Part shown: in pieces, positions 41,270 through 52,701 of the stretch | How the letters are laid out: each line of letters begins with the position of its first letter | How positions within the stretch are numbered: the stretch's first letter is position 1 | From: Macrolepiota albuminosa | Lineage: Eukaryota; Basidiomycota; Agaricomycetes; Agaricales; Agaricaceae | DNA: 64,000 bases | Direction: 5' to 3' | Assembly: GCA_027475525.1 (NCBI GenBank) | Contig: JAMWFC010000046.1 | Location: 3,100,001 to 3,164,000 of the forward strand | The notes under the pieces: generated by a model | Told to the model about the DNA's origin: nothing | The model's database searches: none | The model's input: the letters and a program-made list of their open reading frames with translations, nothing else | Program-made: the position numbers and the translations under genes

Positions 41270-44200
41270 TCAATTGTTATTGAGTAGAAATTGTAGTTTG
41301 CTCAGTGTCCGCTCGAGTGTAAGAATGCCACCTGCAGTCAATCGCGGTACAGCAAATTCCTGATCAGAATCGTTCAGCTGCGACGTAGTGCTTTTCTTGA
41401 TGAGCGCTCGGGCATCACGCAAAACTTTCCTTAGGCGATGATTGTCGTAGTACAACCATTTTATCTCTGCTTCGAGACTACCCGGCGGAACTTCAAGGGC
41501 TCGACGAACAAACGCTCGAGACAAGACATAGGCCTTTTCGTTATACAATCGGCTGAAATTATCTTCATTAAGCAATTCGACAGAACGCAGTGTCTTACGT
41601 CGCACCTGTTTACAATACCTTCTTCCGTGCCCCTCAACTTGTCATAAGCGGGCTCGCAAAACCATCTTGTATGGGAAAGTGAGGCAGTCGAACCAGTATC
41701 ATTGGAAGAAGGGGACTCACGGCTCTTTAACTAATACTAGACCTTGTATCGAAACGAAAGCCTGGAGTAACGAGGAACGGGCTGCACTCCATATTTCATC
41801 TTTGTCCCCTGACCAAGTACCCAAGATAGAGAGACACACTTTCCCTTCCTCATATAGATTTCTTGCATAGAGATCAGGTGGTGATCAGCAGTAATGCAAG
41901 TATGTGAGCTTACGGGTTTACTAGATAGAACAAGGTCAGAGTCGGTATTTAAACCAACAAGGCACAATTCTTACCTCTTCCGTTTCCATTTGTCCAGCTA
42001 TGAAAATGTGCTATAGGGGGACTGTGTGGGAAGTTCGAATCCAGCATCCAGTCAATTAACATCGGTGCATCCTCATAGGGTGTATTCTCTGGACCAATGA
42101 TGAGAGACCTGAGGAGATCGGCGCGATCTTCATAAGCTCGAACAATTATTGTATCTGACTAGAGTCAGACACAAAAGAATGGAACAGAACAATTTCGAAC
42201 CTGGCAGGCTGCTGGAAAGGATACGATATTCCTTCGTCAAACGGCTGAGGAACGATTTCGACGGCTGGGCGGGAGGCGAAGAGATGAATGCGTGATCGAG
42301 CGGTGCTGCTGAGAGGATCTCAAAGCGATTCCAGGCCATTGTAGTCCCTACAGTACATTCATCAGCGGTATCGAAATCCTTGAGAAGCGGCGGGCACGCA
42401 TTCTCAGCTAAAGAGGCCTCGGTTGCAGGGATTTCAGACTTGTTCATGAATGCGTCTATTGATTCGTCTGCCCACCCGGTAGAATCAACGTCCATAGAAT
42501 CCACACATTGCACTTCATCGTCTTCGTAATCTTCCCAGTCGCCACCGTTAAGGTCGGGTTGCCAAACGCCATCTTCGTTCATGGACCAGACTTGCTCGCC
42601 TTCGTCTCCCGAGTGTCCATCGTAAGAATTTCCATCGTCTCCCCATAAGGCACTCTCTAGTTGCCCCATCCCATCGTATAATTTAGTCAACCGTTCTAGT
42701 GGATAGAAATGAACCGTGGAATCTGGATGTGTCACCTCTATCGATCCATCGAGCTCGAGCTAAAGATGCCGGAGTTCGAAAAGTATCCTGAGAATCAGTA
42801 ATGCGACATACCTCAGTGACTTCGCCTATCCATGTAGACATACCACTTCCTTCAGCCAGATGAATCATCTTAAAAGTCTCTTGGAATCCTTCCGTTGCAC
42901 GTCGAGTTGCAATGGCAGCCCCAATATCAGCCATTTCTTTTCTCCATCCTAATTGGCCACCAACGACGGGATTTTCGCGTACCCAGTGTTCTACTTCTCC
43001 GATCGTCGGTACTGCTGGCTTTTTGAAGCCGTTTGTGGCACTATCAGGGTGGACTAATACAAAATCACCTCGGCGTACACCTAGACCATCTGATGCTGAA
43101 AGTGGGAATGCAGCGTTCGGATCCGATGTACCATGAGGATCAAGTTCCAAAACTGATACAAGTTCGATTGTGTTCGAGTCTGGTAGCAGTACCTTGGCCA
43201 TTCTATCGGTCGCGTTAACGGATTGAACAATGGCATGCCTCCTAGAATCTTCACTTCTCCAAACAACATGGTCACCGGGCCTTGTCGTGTCAGCTACAGT
43301 AATATAGGAATTATGTAGTTGATCGCCTTACCAACAGTCGTATTCGTCAGGATTTAGGTAAGGAATGACCTCTGTCGATCTAAGGCTTTCTTTCGTGCCG
43401 TCTTGCCACAGAACATCAAGGGTTGTTTCTGTTTCAGTCACGACAAATAGGCACACTTCAAGAAGTGCATCTGTGTCATCCCTGCGGTGTATTGTAAATG
43501 GGGCGGCAGTGTTGTCTTTCAAACGGACACGATCCCCCACACGCATTTCTAAATCGGAATGACCTCGAATCAGTGTCAATTTTCCTATATCCTTTCCTGC
43601 CCAAAACCTCTGAGGCCGTGTTTTTGTCTCGGCGGTCGTGGGATCAATCTGGTGAAATATTAGCCTTGAGGCACGAAAATGATCCTGGAAACAGTTGCTC
43701 GCCATTTGACTAACAGCCAACCACGCAACTGCATATACTGTGTGTTGGACATCGATGACTGTGTCAACGCCGTCTATGCGGCTGCCATCAGCACTGAAAA
43801 ACAAGCCGAAGTAGTTGTGCATGCTGGCTGAAGGAGAGGGTAAAATGTCCTATGACACGTTGGTCGTCAAGTAAAAATGATGACACTTTGCATTACTGAC
43901 TTTTCCCTTCTCTCCAACGCAAAGGCGACTGAGCTCAGGAAGCCTTATGAGTTGACCATTTGAGATTTCGACCAAGGATTCGTCAAAAAGCTAAGCGCGT
44001 CAATTACCACCTCAGTGACCCTGCAGATGATTGCATACCTCTATAACCTAGAAGAGACTAGAATTAGAGGAGAAAGGAGGCATCAGATAGAATGCACACT
44101 TGGCCAATCCAATTATCATAAACCACATAGTCGCCAATTTCTGCGTATAATCTCGCCTCGAAATCATCCAATGCCTTCCACTCTTCAACCGATTCTCCGC

Positions 44201-44668
44201 TAATGACATGTTGTATGCGACCTCTGACATGGATATCGGTGACAACACCAGATTGAACGTCGTCAATTGATCTTTTGCAGAAGTCGCCTGGTTGTATATT
44301 CCGATCAATGAGCCTTAGTTCTGACTCGGGAAGTATTTCTCTCTCTCCGCCATCGGCCAGAAAAGACACGCCTACTTCTCCAGGCCGTAATGGCCGCATC
44401 ATGGGATCTATCAATGCAGTTTGAAATGGACCATCTTCGGCGTCGTGCCAACATCTCTATAGACAAGGATGGCCGAGTGAGTATGGATTGGGCCCTGAGC
44501 ACACAATCTGCGTACCAGAACAATTCCAAGTGACTGGTTAGGGCCGGTTCGCCGGACAAGATCTTGTTGGTAGAACTGGATAATTGTATCACTATTTGGG
44601 CAGGACTCACTCTAATAATTTGAATATTTGACCTTGGTTGAAACGTAGTTCCGGCCTTTGGGAGACAT
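41270..44668 (-). CDS. UBE2O-type E2/E3 hybrid ubiquitin-conjugating enzyme
   Basis: Large multi-exon gene. The N-terminal part carries repeated small SH3-like modules seen as [29 protein letters not shown], and later [11 protein letters not shown] and [13 protein letters not shown]. The C-terminal UBC domain has [32 protein letters not shown] and the active-site loop [19 protein letters not shown] with the catalytic Cys, then [20 protein letters not shown] helical tail ends [11 protein letters not shown] at 41270. UBE2O ubiquitinates orphan proteins without a separate E3. The start (ATG 44668 or 44718) is uncertain because the first intron could not be resolved. It ends 100 bp from the convergent KRE6 stop. 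Confidence 0.87.
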
Positions 44669-44718
44669 GTTTGAAGGAGCAGTGCAGTGTGATGTCGGTC
44701 TAGTGTATAGTAAAACAA

Positions 44719-45466
44719 CTTAGCTTATGATTATCATCATCACGTATGGGATAACAGCACGTGGCATATTCGACTCATACGTCGTCCTTGGGACACCGGA
44801 TTATAAAAATTTTGTTAAAATCAAGTATTTCAAAAGTTCAATTTCTAACTACATGAATTCATATACAGGCTATTTATGAAGGTATCTGGCTGCTTAGAAT
44901 GAGATATCATCTCACCTTAGTGCGTATTTTTGGGGGCATGGCATTCCAGCCCGTCATCGAGACATTTAGACGTGTTAGAAAACTCGTGTAGTGTAATTTC
45001 TCAAGGTGAAGTGAGCCCGCGAAAATGATAGACACTGCCACAATCGCAGGTCATCCAGATTACGGCAAATGCATGGGATCTCTTTTAACGCTGGAATGGG
45101 CCAATAGCACATCGCACGCTGTGCAGAAGGTGTGCAGTGCTTGATGTAACAGCGGAGAGCCAAACGGAAAGGCGCACTTCTTGGCATTAACCTTGCGGGA
45201 AATGAGCTATTCGCGGTCTTTGAGTTCATTGTGGCAATGAAGTTTTCCGAGTAAGAGATGGTGCCCAATAGCAGATTCACAGCTGAGGGAATTATTTGCT
45301 CAGTGGACGACAGGACCATCAAGATAATCTTATCAGATAAAAAGTTGCCAGAATCAGACACTCGATAATTTTACTCTCAGGGTTTAAGGAACATATATAA
45401 CAGCAACCCCATCGTCCATGAGTCAACACCTTTCCTTTACTTTCCAGTGCCCCTGTTCCTCCTGAC
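44719..45466. other. Intergenic, unassigned minus-strand frame
   Basis: Contains a 129-codon minus frame (44975-45361) without recognisable domain or codon pattern; I do not call it a gene. A TATATAA lies at about 45390-45400, some 70 bp upstream of the N-acetylglutamate synthase start. Confidence 0.4.
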
Positions 45467-47411
45467 ATGATACCACACGCTACATGTGCTCGTAGCCTGG
45501 TCGCAGTTTCCGCTAAGACCCGACGCATGCAGACCTTCAAGGCCTTCTATGCTGTTCGCATCTATCCAGCCGTCCTCCCTCATGCACTGACTGTCTGTAA
45601 ATATAACAGACAATCCGTGGTCTCCGGCAGCCTGTAGTCGATAATGAGGATGGGCCTGTATCCGAGAATGTTCGTGGACTTTTTATTCCCTGCTGCATCT
45701 GTTGATAGGTTTAACACAGGATTTTTTCCTCTCAATCCTACGAGCCAATCCATCACTGAGGGATACACGATCATACCTGGCTTCTTTTGGTCCACGTCCT
45801 CAAATTCAAACGCCTTCAACGTCTACCATCGCTTCTCCATCTCCTATCGTACCGGTCACACAACAGACAATACCGATCCCTGAACTGCCCAAAACGAGCC
45901 CGATCCTTGCTTCCATTCTGAATCCTGTCGTTCGCCGCACCGCTCTAGTCAAAATCCAAGGTCCGTTTACAGATGTGCAGCTAGATAGCATCACTCGTGG
46001 CTTAGTGTACTTGGAAAAACTCGGCCTCGTCAGTGTCATCGTTGTCGAGAATGATGAGCTACATCGGGGGGAACAAGATGAACGATCGTCGATCATAGAA
46101 GAAACAATGCGCGTTGTGACAAGTCTGGAAAAGCATGGGGCTCGAGCTCGACCAGTGGTCGGTGCCGTTGTGAGGCTCGGACCAAAGCCTGGTGTCGATA
46201 AGACCGTAGCCATCAATGGAATTTGGCCTCCTGAATCACACACCATAGATTCTGATCTCATTCCAATCCGTTCTGCTCTGAGAGCGGGAGAAATACCTGT
46301 GATTTCTCCCTTTGCGTTGGACTCTTTTTGTCGCTCAATCCGCATCGATGCGAATGATGTTATCGCAGGTCTGGCTCGTGGTATGGTTGAGGCCGCCGCA
46401 GAGGATCATCACAAGCAAGCTGGACACGATGACGTTTTTGAAGACGTAGATCTTACCCCATTACGACTTATGGTTATCAATCGCGAGGGCGGCGTCCCAT
46501 CTTATGCTCGCAATGGATATCCTCACCTCCTCATCAACCTTGAATCCGAATATCTACACATCCAGGAAACTTTCCATTCCCCCTGGCACCATTCTCACCC
46601 TACCGCGCTCTCCAATTTGTCCCTTGCTCGCACATGTTTAGCGTACATGCCTCCGACTTCCTCCGCTGTCATGGTTTCCCATCGGTCTCCCAGTTCCCTC
46701 ATCGCAAATCTTATAACTAACAAGCCGGCCGTTAGTTCGAGCCTACCTCATGCTTTACTTCAGGGTAACCGGAAACTTACACCCAGTACGCCTACATTAT
46801 TACGACGTGGCCTCCCGATACAAGTTATTCGGAATTTCGCTGACATAGACCGGAAGAAAATGAATCGTTTACTGGAAGATTCTTTCCGTCGTACCCTTGA
46901 CCAGGATGCTTTTTATGGCCGTTTAGAGAAAACACTCGATTATGTCATTCTCGCTGGTGACTATGCCGGCGCAGCCATCGTGACTAAAGAAGAATGCCCA
47001 GGCCTTGACCTCCCAATCACCTACCTTGACAAGTTTGCCGTTCTTCCTAGCCATCAGGGTGACGGCACCGTCGATTTTTTGTGGGTCGCTTTGCATGACG
47101 AGTCGTATGGGCTTGGTTTGCCCTTCTCTGCCAACCCTAATGGAGGGAAAGGCGGAAAGGGTGAAGGTCGTGATCTGGTGTGGCGTAGTAGAGCCGATAA
47201 TCCAGTTAACAAGTGGTACTTTGAACGGAGTACTGGTCACCTCAGGATGGGATCGTGGGTCCTTTTCTGGTGCGATGCCGAGAAGCGTTTGGAAATTGCG
47301 AAGGGGCGCCGTGGAAGCTCTGGTATATCACACATTGAAGACTGGGAGGATGGACGATTAGTGAAGTGGGCGGACGTTATTTTCAAGATACCAGCAACTT
47401 GGAAGAAATAA
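45467..47411 (+). CDS. ARG2: N-acetylglutamate synthase, mitochondrial
   Basis: Makes N-acetylglutamate from glutamate and acetyl-CoA, the first step of arginine synthesis. Exon 1 from ATG 45467 (MIPHATCARSLVAVSAKTRR) is Arg/Ser/Ala-rich like a mitochondrial presequence; an intron then joins to DFFLSILRANPSLRDTRSYL. The amino-acid-kinase-like domain spans LVKIQGPFTDVQLDSITRG to YLHIQETFHSPWHHSHPT; the C-terminal acetyltransferase domain has YVILAGDYAGAAIVTKEE, YLDKFAVLPSHQGDGTVDFL and NPVNKWYFERSTGHLR. The stop is at 47409-47411. The donor of the first intron is ambiguous (two in-phase GT sites). About 600 residues, usual for fungi. Confidence 0.92.
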
Positions 47412-48746
47412 TGTAACATTCGAAGAGATTCTCAGGAGAATCAATCAATCTACTTAGACCAATCAGCAGTCGGCAATAATCATAGACTTACTCACAATCG
47501 GTGATGTGCTACAACACATTGTCTCCTAAGCTGACTCTGAGGAGCGGAATGCAAGGAAGCTCCCGACAAAACTTCGCCGCAAAATAGGATTTGAGAGGAA
47601 ATCTTGGTCAAATCCAAGTCCCGATTTGATCATGAGGCTTGGCAGGGCAAAATCGCAAAATCTTGGAGAATTTATATACTAAGAATGTTTCTACTGTGAT
47701 AGATAAGCAATAGGAATCAGAGTCTAAATATTGGTTGAGTTTGCTTGTCTGAGGTCCATGAAGCCACTGTTGCGCGACATTGACACGAAACTTGTTAAAA
47801 TCTGGATTATGTTGACCTATTAGAATACAGACACCATTAGTGTCAATCTAATCGGTACGTAGTCAATATCGGTATGTAAAGTCTGTATGTAAAATAAGAC
47901 TCACCCTCAGTCTGTATCGTAAACGACTGAGGGTGCCAGTCCATAGGTACGAATATATATATCGAATTGGTCCTTTGTCCGTGCTCTGACAATGATGGGA
48001 TGTAAGGTGAAATGTGATTTCAGTCAGGACCGCGATAACGTGACACAGGTGGTCTGCTCACGGTGTCCTATTCCAACGAAACTGTCAAAAAAGAAGAAAA
48101 AAAGAAAAAAAGAGATTTTCCGTTTTTGGACATATGTTTTCTATTATTGCTGGCAGGACAAGTTTTCTCAGGAGCTTCCGACGGGTCCTGGAATGCAATG
48201 AATGTGCTATATTGTGGCAAAAATAGTACCGTGACATTTTCCTTACTAGGTCATATCTGTCAATGACGCAAGCTTCACTTCGCTTCCGTGGCGTACTCGA
48301 ATGTCTCACCCTTTAGAATTGGACTTGGCAAATCTAAATACAAAGACACTCGTCACATTTCATGCCAACTGAAATTCTGGAATTCGTACCAAGTAAACTT
48401 CGTGAGGAACCATTATTTCAGGCTATCGACGAAGATAATGCCATATAATATATAGTGTTAAGTATCAGTCAAAGGGATAAGGAAGGGGTAGGAAATGTCA
48501 AGAATATCGTTGCCTGGGCTTCATCTTCGTCGAACCACGAGGTTCGAACGCGTTTCTGTGTGATGAGTCACAACCGGAAGAAAGCTTCATTATCGTCCTG
48601 AATGTCCTCAAGACGCTCTTAATGATGGAAGGGATCTTTGCATTCTGTGCTGTCAGGGTTATGTGGCACAGGAAATGGTGAAGGATTGAGGCCTAATCTA
48701 GAAAAGCACATAGTCAGACACGTTCAACGATGTGTTATGCTCAAGG
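47412..48746. other. Intergenic, no gene seen
   Basis: 1.3 kb without a supportable frame. An A/G-rich simple tract lies at 48090-48115. 47905-47935 contains a short inverted repeat (CTCACCCTCAGTC / GACTGAGGGTG). Confidence 0.45.
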
Positions 48747-48947
48747 GTCTCCCAACATAAAGTAAACCCGACCGACCCAGAAGGTGGCGGATCGATCCCT
48801 GATAGGGGCAATATCCCTTTGAGCCCGAATTTGATAAGGGTTGGGAGAAACATCACTAGCACATGGCTACCGACCCTGGCATTCCTAGGACAGAGAGGGG
48901 GTATCCACCGACCGGATAGGTCGGGTTTACTTTTTATGTTGGGAGAC
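48747..48947. mobile_element. MITE-like element, 201 bp with ~27-bp terminal inverted repeats
   Basis: GTCTCCCAACATAAAGTAAA plus CCCGACC at 48747-48773 is the inverse of 48919-48947, apart from two extra T. The interior is GC-richer than the flanks and has no ORF. No clear target-site duplication was found, so the superfamily is open. Confidence 0.65.
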
Positions 48948-49601
48948 ATTTATGTCCACATAGAGACCCCATACAGAGAGACAAGAGGAATAAGAGCATA
49001 CTTTTAAACATATATTATCGATCGATGCCTATCAAGCTATGATGAAAAATTGTCAAAACATAAGTTCATGAGAAGACCTCAGATTTGGCAAATTGTCACT
49101 CTTTCACCTATATCCATTAGCCATATAATGTCTCTCAAACCTTGGCAGTATTTAGAGGATATATATGTCTTCCTTTGTACTTGTTATAATTATTGGCCGA
49201 CCCCTTGGAGATTTGAAGTTGCTAGACTGACTTGTAACAAGGAAATTTCACTGAACTATACCGACGGTGAAAAAGAGAAAAATTACAACGAAACCAACTC
49301 GTGAACAGAAGCAGAATCGGAAACATGCAAAGAAATATGTTATCTTATTTGCAGTGATAGGCGAACGAAACCAACTCGTGAACAGAAGCAGAATCGGAAA
49401 CATGCAAAGAAATATGTTATCTTATTTGCAGTGATAGGCGACTGAAGTGACCTTATGGTTGACCTTGAAGAGCGTTTCAATGAATGGTAAACGGCTGATG
49501 GCTGGTCAAATGAGAAAGAGAAAAATACATATCATTCTAATGGTATTATCTTGCAGAGCAATACTACATCCGTAGGAACTCTTCAGTACGAGACGAAAGT
49601 C
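48948..49601. other. Intergenic with duplication 10
   Basis: AT-rich, no gene seen; 3' flank of the sugar transporter lies at the right side. Confidence 0.4.
49287..49440. repeat. Perfect 77-bp tandem duplication 10
   Basis: 49287-49363 equals 49364-49440 (AACGAAACC...GATAGGCG). Confidence 0.95.
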
Positions 49602-52177
49602 TCATCCAGCCGATATGGGCTCATAGTTGCCAACTCTACGATTGAACAATCCACCAAACCAGCTGGAGTTTCTGAAATTGTTGCTAGGACGCGAAACTGA
49701 GCGAATCGTCTGGTGGTCAGTCGGCAAGCTGTTTGATACCAGCGATGCCCTCTCTGATTCGTTATCAAGTTGTTCTTCTCGCTCCTCTGTTTCGAAATCT
49801 AAACAATGCAATTTTCGAGGTCAACATTGCTACTCACCCTCGCCGAAGATAGCGTCCATCTCCTCAAGCGGAACACCTTTTGTCTCTGGGTATACTGTAA
49901 AAATATACTTCGTAAAGAACTCTTGAGTACACAGAAAGAAGACTCACAGAAGTACACTGACAATGTTGACTTATTACATAAATCGAAGGAGAAAATGTTT
50001 CACATATCACATACCCAAAACAAAACTGCAAGCGCAGAAGAATCCATGCATGGGATATAGTCGCCAGCCCATGGTTTCTTGCAGATAAGGCGTTAGTTCA
50101 CCAACAATGAAATTGAACAGCCAGTTCGTGGCAGTCGACAAAGAAACACCCTTTGCCCGGACGGAGAGTGGCATAATCTGATCAATGTATTAGGGGAGAA
50201 AATGATATTTTGTCCGCGAATACAAACTTCGGGAGGATAGAGCCATGGCACAGGGCCCCAACTATAAAGTAAAGAATGAGTACGGACGTAACATGGACAA
50301 AATCATGTCAATTCCAACCTGTAACCAAAAGCAGCATTAAAGATGATAACACAGATGACAACGGCATTAGGTGTTCGAGGTACATCTAAAGCCATCCACC
50401 AGCCAGTGGCAACAAGAGCAGCGCTCATCTAATGAGTAACCATTCAAGTAAGCAATAGTAGTACAAGGAATCAGCCACATACTATGACAGCACCAGAAAG
50501 AAGGATGGTACGTCTACCCCACCGATCTACGAGATACCAACTTGAGTAGAGTAGATATCGGCCGTGCCTATTGCAGTCCAGTATACTTACGGAGGCAGCG
50601 AACTCAGAATATAGATCAAAGAATTGAAACCCGTCATTAGAATTGCTTGTCGACCGATCCAACCAGCCTCTGACATTGCGTTGAATGTTCGGAACAAAAA
50701 ACAATAAGCATGGTGTACCTTCAAAGACACGAGCTGCGATGATTGATAAAGCAACAATGAGATGAAGGTAGCAAAGGACATACGAGCATAGTAAGAGATC
50801 ACTAATCTTCCCTTAAGAAGTCACATCGCAATGATCGATTACAACAGCCACTAACCATTTATTCCATTCTATTGTCAGAGATCAGTGATATATGGAAGGA
50901 CAAGCAAAAATAATGACGAACAAGCTGTGCAAATGCCTGAGATGACATTGCAAGAAGCACCCGGCGCTGATACTTCTTCCACATAGAATGATAAGAGCGT
51001 ACTTCGCCGGAATCACGCTTTATGAACAGAACATAGCTGTAAGATGATGAAATTATGAATTCATTGGCAAGACGCACCTCCTCTTGTACTTTGTCCTTTA
51101 TCTCTTTGAACTCAGCAACAGCAATTGGATTAGTGAGGCTACCTCCATGAAGGTCCGCAAGTATACGCATTCCCTCTGTATCTCTGTCCGTGTCGATAAG
51201 CCACCTATGAATTGTTGGAATGACATTGATTGGATGGAGGAACGGCATTACCGTGGGCTTTCTGGCATAACGAGTGAACCCAGCGCCAGAATAAGCCCAA
51301 TAACACACTGGACAAACAATGGTATCCGCCACGAGAGGTCTGACTCTAGGAAAGAACAAAAATAGTCCGTCCACTGTGTGAAATGTGTATCAGTCGGGTC
51401 AAAATGTCTTAATTGGCCCATACCACCGAGGAAGAATAGCCGATGATATTACCGGTGAACTCCATGCAAGCAAGCGCGCCACGCTGCCATGAAATCAGAC
51501 GTCGAATCTATCGGAGCGGAGACATGAACGTACATGATTTGGTGGTGATATCTCACTTTGGTAGATCGGCACGATGGTGCTGAGACAGGTTGGAGGAATT
51601 CCGGTATACATGGGACAAATACGTACGAGAGAAGACCGACACCAAAGCCACTGACGAGACGCCCGATAATCATAGACCAAAAGCCAGTCGTGAAGGTTTG
51701 GATAGCGCCTCCGATCGTGAATACGACAGCACCAGCGAAGAGAGTCCCTCTGCGACCATTGATGTCTCCAACACGGCCAGCTGCAATTGAAGTCGCTGAG
51801 AGGATTCCCATTCATAAACGCAAACCAGATAACAGAAAATACTACAGACCACATGCACCAACTTCGAGTACAGCAACCATGGTACCGAGGGCAATAGGCC
51901 CTGGATAGTCGAAATAAGCCTTGAAATGAGGGCCCGTGATTATGCCACTCATGACACTAACAACATATTGCTGAAACTCAAAAGAAAGGAACTTGAATGC
52001 GCAAGAGCTTACCCTTGGTCATAGCCAAACTGCAACGTGTTAAGACCAAACAGCTGGAGGGGAGAATTGACTAGATGAACTGACCAGAAAGACGCCAATA
52101 CTGGCGAATATAGAGATCGCATAGAGTAATGGTTGGCCCACAAGCCATCGACGAGTGTTAGTATGAATCTCCACCAT
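49602..52177 (-). CDS. MFS sugar transporter
   Basis: Twelve-span hexose-transporter family protein of the plasma membrane. Start ATG at 52177: MVEIHTNTRRWLVGQPLLYA, first membrane helix, FGYDQG. Then GRVGDINGRRGTLFAGAV and IIGRLVSGFGVGLLS (sugar transporter signature), TIVPIYQSEISPPNHRG, VMPESPRWLIDTDRD (PESPRWL signature), VDRWGRRTILLSGAV (second RWGRR signature), PWLYPPEIMPLSVRAKG and PETKGVPLEEMDAIFGE. The cytosolic C-tail is acidic/Ser-rich and stops at 49602. About ten introns. Substrate not predictable. Head-to-head with the small membrane protein gene, 114 bp apart. Confidence 0.9.
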
Positions 52178-52291
52178 GATGCATTGGTGGGGGGGATGAG
52201 GGGAAATGAGCAAATTTGATTGCAATCAAAAACTAATGATATGCTTTTCGGCAGATTGCTGTCAAGTCACAACGTTAACGCGTTAACCCCC

Positions 52292-52568
52292 ATGCCACCG
52301 TCCCAAGCTTCGATCGACGACTTCTCTACCTATGACTCTGAGGAAGAATATAGGCTCGCACAGCAGGAGTGGGAAGAAACTGTCCAGCAACTACATTTGC
52401 TCGTCTCTGTCGTAGTGTTGCCCTTTTTCGGGAAATACCTGGGTCGTCGTTGGAGCCAATGGGGTCTGTATACTCTTGTCCTGTTAGATCAGACATCTCA
52501 CATCGAGAACTGCAGCTTATGCGCGATATCTTCGCCTTGGATTGGGAAGAGCCTTCTTCTGGAGCTAA
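52292..52568 (+). CDS. Conserved-looking 74-aa single-pass membrane protein
   Basis: Two exons. Exon 1 gives MPPSQASIDDFSTYDSEEEY, an acidic amphipathic stretch RLAQQEWEETVQQLH, then a hydrophobic helix LLVSVVVLPFFGKYLG; splicing across a 51-nt GT-AG intron (about 52467-52517) continues RRWSQW-AYARYLRLGLGRAF and stops at 52566-52568. The positive residues after the helix (GRRW) suggest a membrane protein with the N-terminus outside or in the intermembrane space. The frame and intron are well formed, but I cannot name the family. Alternative readings without splicing run through a longer, unconvincing frame. Confidence 0.6.
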
Positions 52569-52701
52569 CGCGGACGAAAAGGAGAGCGGTGAGTCGACAG
52601 GTTAAAAGGCGAAACTGTTTGTATTCAATGTCTATCCTCACCAGAAAAGTACGATGATCCATCTCAATAATCTCGATGCTACCACAGCAATGTATTTGAC
52701 A

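Noticed and set aside
44975..45361. 129-codon minus-strand frame between UBE2O and the N-acetylglutamate synthase gene
   Set aside because: No domain, no intron signals, no family resemblance; probably promoter-region sequence.
47992..48266. Lys-rich plus-strand frames near 48.0-48.3 kb
   Set aside because: The lysines come from an A/G simple tract; no conserved sequence.
48520..48570. GGTTCGAACG-like string as a tRNA T-arm
   Set aside because: No matching acceptor stem, D-arm or anticodon arm around it.
48698..49007. Frames overlapping the MITE-like element
   Set aside because: They arise from the inverted repeats and have no coding character.
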